NCBI GenBank assembly: GCA_003661185.1
Contig: QMVQ01000050.1
Span: 1-9,142 of the forward strand
DNA length: 9,142 nucleotides
Source: Candidatus Alkanophagales archaeon
GTDB taxonomy: Archaea; Halobacteriota; Syntropharchaeia; Alkanophagales; B39-G2
Reading direction: 5' to 3'
Shown here: positions 6,206 through 9,142 of the stretch, piece by piece
How the letters are laid out: each line of letters begins with the position of its first letter
How positions within the stretch are numbered: the first letter of the stretch is position 1
The notes under the pieces: model-generated
Told to the model about the DNA's origin: nothing
The model's input: only the letters and a program-made list of their open reading frames with translations
Database searches by the model: none
Made by a program: the position numbers and the translations under genes

Positions 6206-7363
6206 ATGAAATTCGATGTGATAGTCTCGGGCGCAGGACCCGGCGGCTCGAAAGCCGCAGAGCTTCTTGCGAGGAGTGGTCTAAAGACTGCGTTGGTGGA
6301 GCGTAATGCGAATTGGAGGAAGCCTTGCGGCGGGGGACTGCCAAGGCATGTGGATGACGACTTCGGCGTGCCTGAAAAGGTAAGAGAAAACACGTATTAC
6401 GCGAGAGCTTTTATTTCGGCGGACGGCACGAAGCTCGTCCTTGAGACTGAAAAGGAGCCGGGCGGCTGCGTTGTGGATCGCTTGGTTTATGATGCGTATT
6501 TGCGAGATACCGCCGTGGACTGCGGGGCGACCCTATTTGACAAATCCACAGTCAAAGATGTGATTCTCAAGAATGGGCGGGTGGTGGGGGTGAAGGTGCG
6601 GACGCCAGAAGGCTTAAAAGAGATGATGGCAGACGTCGTCATCGCTGCAGACGGTGTCGCATCGAGAATTGCAGTAAGGAGTGGATTAAGAGCGAAATGG
6701 AAGCCTGACGAGCTTGCGAAGTGTGTCGTTGCGTTCATTGATGGTTATGAAGGGCCGAAATACAACCACTTCTACTTCTTTGACTTCATGGGCTACGCAT
6801 GGATATTCCCGATGAGCGGCAAGCGGGCGAATGTGGGCGTCGGACTCCTGAGCAGCAGCAAACGCAGCGTCCTTGAGCTTTTTGACTGGTTCTTGCGCAG
6901 CAAATACTTCAAGGAGATGTTCCGTCGTGAGAAAATTGTGGTAAAGCAAGGATATCCGGTGCCCTTCAGCAGCGTGAGTGGACAGCATTACGGCGATGGA
7001 ATAATGCTTGTTGGAGATGCGGGGGGGTTCGTAAGCCCTGTTACCGGAGAAGGAGTTTACTATGCGCTCTGGACTGGGAAACTTGCCGCAGAGACCGCAA
7101 TCCTTGCGTATGAGCGTGAAGATTTTTCAGGGAATACTTTGAAGGAATATAAAAGGAAGCTTGATGAGAGGGGGATTGTGGAGTTCCTAAGCGGGCAGTT
7201 GAGGCTGCGAGATTTGATATACAGCAATCAGGGCAGGACTTTAAACTTAATACTCAAGGCGGCGAACGAGGACGAGCGCTTCAAGGACGAGCTGCGGAGG
7301 GTGCTTTTCGAAGGTGCAAAGCCGTCGGCGGAGTTTGCGCAGAAGCTCATGAGCTTCATGTGA
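6206..7363 (+). CDS. Geranylgeranyl reductase family FAD enzyme (archaeal lipid saturation)
   Basis: A 385-residue flavoprotein that reduces the double bonds of geranylgeranyl chains, most likely in archaeal membrane ether lipids (digeranylgeranylglycerophospholipid reductase type). The dinucleotide-binding motif GAGPGG is at 9-14, with Glu32 ending the second strand as the FAD ribose ligand. KPCGGGLP (39-46) is the conserved cysteine/glycine loop of the family. GYAWIFP (196-202) is the family's YxWxFP substrate-cavity motif, and GDAGGFVSPVTGEG (270-283) is the second FAD motif. Length is usual. Archaea often carry several paralogues, some acting on menaquinone or other prenyl substrates, so the exact substrate is uncertain. 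An in-frame TTG at 6203 precedes the ATG, but the TATA spacing favours 6206. It is a separate unit after L5 (71-base gap) and converges on the PAC2 gene. Confidence 0.92.
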   Translation: MKFDVIVSGAGPGGSKAAELLARSGLKTALVERNANWRKPCGGGLPRHVDDDFGVPEKVRENTYYARAFISADGTKLVLETEKEPGGCVVDRLVYDAYLRDTAVDCGATLFDKSTVKDVILKNGRVVGVKVRTPEGLKEMMADVVIAADGVASRIAVRSGLRAKWKPDELAKCVVAFIDGYEGPKYNHFYFFDFMGYAWIFPMSGKRANVGVGLLSSSKRSVLELFDWFLRSKYFKEMFRREKIVVKQGYPVPFSSVSGQHYGDGIMLVGDAGGFVSPVTGEGVYYALWTGKLAAETAILAYEREDFSGNTLKEYKRKLDERGIVEFLSGQLRLRDLIYSNQGRTLNLILKAANEDERFKDELRRVLFEGAKPSAEFAQKLMSFM

Positions 7364-7408
7364 TCGCAACGGGGACAATCCGTCCGTGCCCTGCGCTGGA
7401 ACCGCCCC

Positions 7409-8164
7409 TCATCTTATATACTCCAATTCTTCAGAAAGCTCAGCAGATTGCGCCCTCTCTATTTCTTTCAATCTTTCGATGACTCGCTCCATTTCCCTCG
7501 CCCGTTCCTCAAGCGCCCGCATGTCCACCTGCAACCCAAGGGCGTCGCATAAAACCTTGAGAACCGCTTGCGCACTTTTAGGGTCAACAAGATAGCCGGA
7601 GGTGACACCCATGATGCATGCCGCTTTTATGCCACGCATTTTCCCCAGCCCAAGAAGCAGACCGGCGGCGCCGATAATACCGCCGCCCGGCTCCTCTTCC
7701 CTGAACTCCACACCGTATTTCTTCAGCTCCTCTATTAAACTCTCGTCGTTCGCTGCGCCGATGACCCGCTGCTTATCTACGAAGTGCCCGACGCCGTAAC
7801 CGCCGAGCGTAAACAACTTGGAAACGCCGTATTTCTCGGCAATGTCGAGGAAGGTCTCAGCCAGTTTGTAATGCCCCTCGTTCGTGACGCTTTGATAATC
7901 GCCGACGAGAATCAGCAAGTCAAGTCCATCTGATCGCCATGCATAAATCTCGTTACGCACGAGCCGCACAAGCCCGTTCTTTTCAACAAAAACTTGCGGC
8001 GGGAGGTGATAGGAATATATATCTATAATCTTCTCGGCGTTCAGCTCCCGCACGAGGTGCTCAGCCACGAGCTTGCCAACATTACCCACGCCCGGCAACC
8101 CTTCTATCATCACAGGGCTCCTCAATTTTACCTCTTTTAACTCATGCACCTCTATCTCTTTCAT
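7409..8164 (-). CDS. PAC2 family protein (archaeal proteasome-assembly-chaperone-like)
   Basis: A 251-residue protein of the PAC2 family, the archaeal group related to eukaryotic proteasome assembly chaperones. MIEGLPGVGNVGKLVAEHL (19-37) is the hallmark N-terminal motif; GDYQS (88-92), LGGYGVG (120-126) and the Gly-rich EPGGGIIGAAGLLLGLG also fit. The last 37 residues (from about 214) are charged and probably coiled-coil. Related archaeal PbaA/PbaB proteins bind proteasome subunits or chaperone-like partners. The C-terminus EYIR is not a canonical HbYX tail, so direct docking to the 20S ring is not shown. An upstream in-frame GTG (8182) exists, but the ATG at 8164 lies about 28 bases from a TATA-like element and begins where the family does. 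It follows the PHP gene by 73 bases but has its own promoter. Confidence 0.9.
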   Translation of the reverse strand: MKEIEVHELKEVKLRSPVMIEGLPGVGNVGKLVAEHLVRELNAEKIIDIYSYHLPPQVFVEKNGLVRLVRNEIYAWRSDGLDLLILVGDYQSVTNEGHYKLAETFLDIAEKYGVSKLFTLGGYGVGHFVDKQRVIGAANDESLIEELKKYGVEFREEEPGGGIIGAAGLLLGLGKMRGIKAACIMGVTSGYLVDPKSAQAVLKVLCDALGLQVDMRALEERAREMERVIERLKEIERAQSAELSEELEYIR

Positions 8165-8188
8165 CTTTCCTAAAGACTGCACAGCCCC

Positions 8189-8196
8189 TTATAAAT
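8189..8196 (-). promoter_or_regulatory. TATA-like box of the PAC2 gene
   Basis: ATTTATAA on the minus strand is centred about 28 bases before the ATG at 8164, the same geometry as for the geranylgeranyl reductase gene. This suggests a leaderless transcript, although AGGA three bases before the ATG is a weak ribosome-binding match. Confidence 0.5.
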
Positions 8197-8237
8197 TTTG
8201 CCCCTTTTACGTCGAACTCATTAGCTTGCATCCCTTT

Positions 8238-8915
8238 TTACAGCCCACCGACGCTACGTCGCCTTTTAAAACCTCTACGCACTTGTGAAAGGTATGTGCT
8301 AACAGGAGTCTTGTTGTAGTGGATTTCAACCTTCCCTTGAGCTTCAAGTAATGCTCGCAGCACAGAATCCACAGTCGGCACCGCCTCGAGTATTACAAAT
8401 GCAAGACCCACGCACTCAGCGCAATGAGCGTCGCTGCCAGCAACTACAGGCTTCTGGAGGCGTCTCGCCACAGCCGCCGCCAACATGTTCGTAAATCCTG
8501 TTATGCATCTTGAGTTGAATGCTTCGACGGCGTCCACGTTCAGTTTAAGGATTCGGGTGCCGAGGCTGTGCCGGAACGGATGGAAGGGGTGCGGTGCTAT
8601 AACCACTCCGCCACTCTTCTTAGCTACTTTTATTGCCTCCTTGGGGGAGAGCTTGCGTCCAGTCCATTCCTCAACTCCGAGGACGAGCAGGTGACCCTCA
8701 GAAGTTGAAACTTCTATCCCCGGAATTACTAAGAGCTCTAAGCCCACATCCTCCACGTATCTCACGGCAGCACGAGCCCCCGCCGTCGTATCGTGGTCGC
8801 AAATTGCAATACCGTCAAGCCCCCTCGCCACCGCCGCCCTCAAAACTTCTCCCACGGAGGAGATTCCGTCATAAGAAAAACTCGTATGCACGTGGAGGTC
8901 AATGCGCAAAGCCAT
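8238..8915 (-). CDS. PHP-domain metal-dependent phosphoesterase
   Basis: A 225-residue single-domain PHP protein. The metal-binding motifs are in order: HVH (8-10) with Asp16, CDHD (39-42), the Glu in PGIEVS (Glu68), the His in APHP (His109) and GSDAH (160-164, Asp162/His164). All ligands expected of an active trinuclear PHP site are present. Such proteins hydrolyse phosphoesters; known relatives act on histidinol phosphate, nucleotides or RNA ends, and I cannot choose among these. The C-terminus is strongly basic (RRGFKRRR), which might bind nucleic acid or be a plain tail. The start is the ATG at 8915, right before the family core; a TTG at 8933 is in frame but adds only LKSFI. No clear Shine-Dalgarno is visible. 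Read toward the PAC2 gene, 73 bases away. Confidence 0.9.
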   Translation of the reverse strand: MALRIDLHVHTSFSYDGISSVGEVLRAAVARGLDGIAICDHDTTAGARAAVRYVEDVGLELLVIPGIEVSTSEGHLLVLGVEEWTGRKLSPKEAIKVAKKSGGVVIAPHPFHPFRHSLGTRILKLNVDAVEAFNSRCITGFTNMLAAAVARRLQKPVVAGSDAHCAECVGLAFVILEAVPTVDSVLRALLEAQGKVEIHYNKTPVSTYLSQVRRGFKRRRSVGGL

Positions 8916-9028
8916 AATAAAAGATTTTAACAAGAAATTTAGTGGTTGCCTCTAAGTGAGGGCGAGTTTTATCTTTTTGTTGCTTGCAAGACCCATGCGG
9001 TGGGCAAGGGGAGGCGGGTGGGTTAAGT
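8916..9028. other. Intergenic stretch, no gene seen
   Basis: Between the PHP gene start and the right-edge element there is no reading frame I can support on either strand. It must contain the PHP promoter on the minus strand: an A-rich run at about 8966-8977 (minus-strand AAAAAGATAAAA) is a possible TATA region, with a leader of about 28 bases. The GC-rich GGGGAGGCGGGTGGG near 9008-9022 is purine-biased. Confidence 0.5.
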
Positions 9029-9038
9029 AAATAAAATA
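9029..9038 (+). promoter_or_regulatory. TATA-like box near the right edge
   Basis: AAATAAAATA, preceded by GGTTAAGT, resembles an archaeal TATA box on the plus strand. With the usual spacing transcription would begin near 9062, four bases before the first hairpin of the segment described next. Confidence 0.4.
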
Positions 9039-9061
9039 CGCTGCCAGATAGACAATATTTT

Positions 9062-9142
9062 GTAGCCCGCTCCTTAAGAGAGGGGTGGGATGCGGTTCGT
9101 GACCGTCCCGAAGGTGCATGGGCTCAGAGCGTGAAGCTCCGA
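9062..9142 (+). ncRNA. Structured segment, possibly the 5' part of an unidentified RNA (truncated)
   Basis: Three hairpins are packed into 77 bases. CCCGCTCC (9066-9073) pairs with GGGGTGGG (9082-9089) with two G-T wobbles. GGGA..CGGT (9087-9096) pairs with ACCGTCCC (9102-9109) around TCGTG with a two-base bulge; it shares three bases with the first. GAGC (9127-9130) pairs with GCTC (9136-9139) around GTGAA, extended past one mismatch to the last base of the window. No matching known RNA comes to mind: I see no tRNA, 5S, SRP or RNase P landmark. Alternatives are the end of an IS element with its RNA, or a short ORF starting at the ATG at 9090 (14 codons, behind GGGGTGGG). The window end prevents a decision. 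Confidence 0.3.

Noticed and set aside
7364..7408. A terminator between the convergent geranylgeranyl reductase and PAC2 genes
   Set aside because: Only short imperfect pairings (such as ACGG with CCGT) and no T-tract are present on either strand.
9090..9134. A 14-codon ORF starting MRFVTVPK
   Set aside because: It is very short, its ribosome binding site is inside a stem, and the whole stretch is better described as structured RNA or the edge of a larger element; kept only as an alternative.

Overview
The window looks like a chromosomal stretch of a euryarchaeon. The evidence is a CetZ-type tubulin homologue, the archaeal/eukaryal ribosomal protein S4e next to an archaeal-type L5, a geranylgeranyl-reductase family enzyme of archaeal lipid metabolism, an archaeal PAC2-domain protein, and AT-rich TATA-like elements placed about 28 bases ahead of several start codons. 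The exact lineage cannot be fixed by eye; a Methanomicrobia/Archaeoglobi-related or uncultivated euryarchaeal group would fit. I see no insertion sequence, phage gene, CRISPR array, rRNA or tRNA.

Layout. 1-134: leader/promoter region with two TATA candidates and a GC hairpin. 135-2179 (+): cetZ followed after 11 bases by a gene for an exported, sequon-rich, C-terminally membrane-anchored protein. 2139-4006 (-): a Trm112-like zinc protein gene overlapping pyrG (CTP synthase) by 4 bases; the 3' end of pyrG overlaps the convergent membrane-protein gene by 41 bases. 4044-4682 (+): an unrecognised 212-residue protein, divergent from the Trm112 gene. 4683-4824: spacer with two hairpins and a TATA box. 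4825-6134 (+): rps4e-rpl5 as an isolated pair. 6206-7363 (+): geranylgeranyl reductase with its own, apparently leaderless, promoter. 7409-8915 (-): a PAC2-family gene (7409-8164) and upstream of it a PHP-domain phosphoesterase gene (8238-8915). 8916-9142: non-coding as far as I can read, ending in a promoter-like element followed by closely packed hairpins cut off by the window edge.

Most of the content is housekeeping: cytoskeleton/cell shape, CTP synthesis, a methyltransferase-activator-like protein, ribosome, membrane lipid saturation and protein quality control. The items most worth following up are the truncated structured segment at the right edge, the two-gene unit of cetZ plus a membrane-anchored surface protein, the unrecognised 212-residue protein, and the S4e-L5 pair detached from its usual ribosomal-protein neighbours. 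I found no clear evidence for a wholly new multi-gene system.
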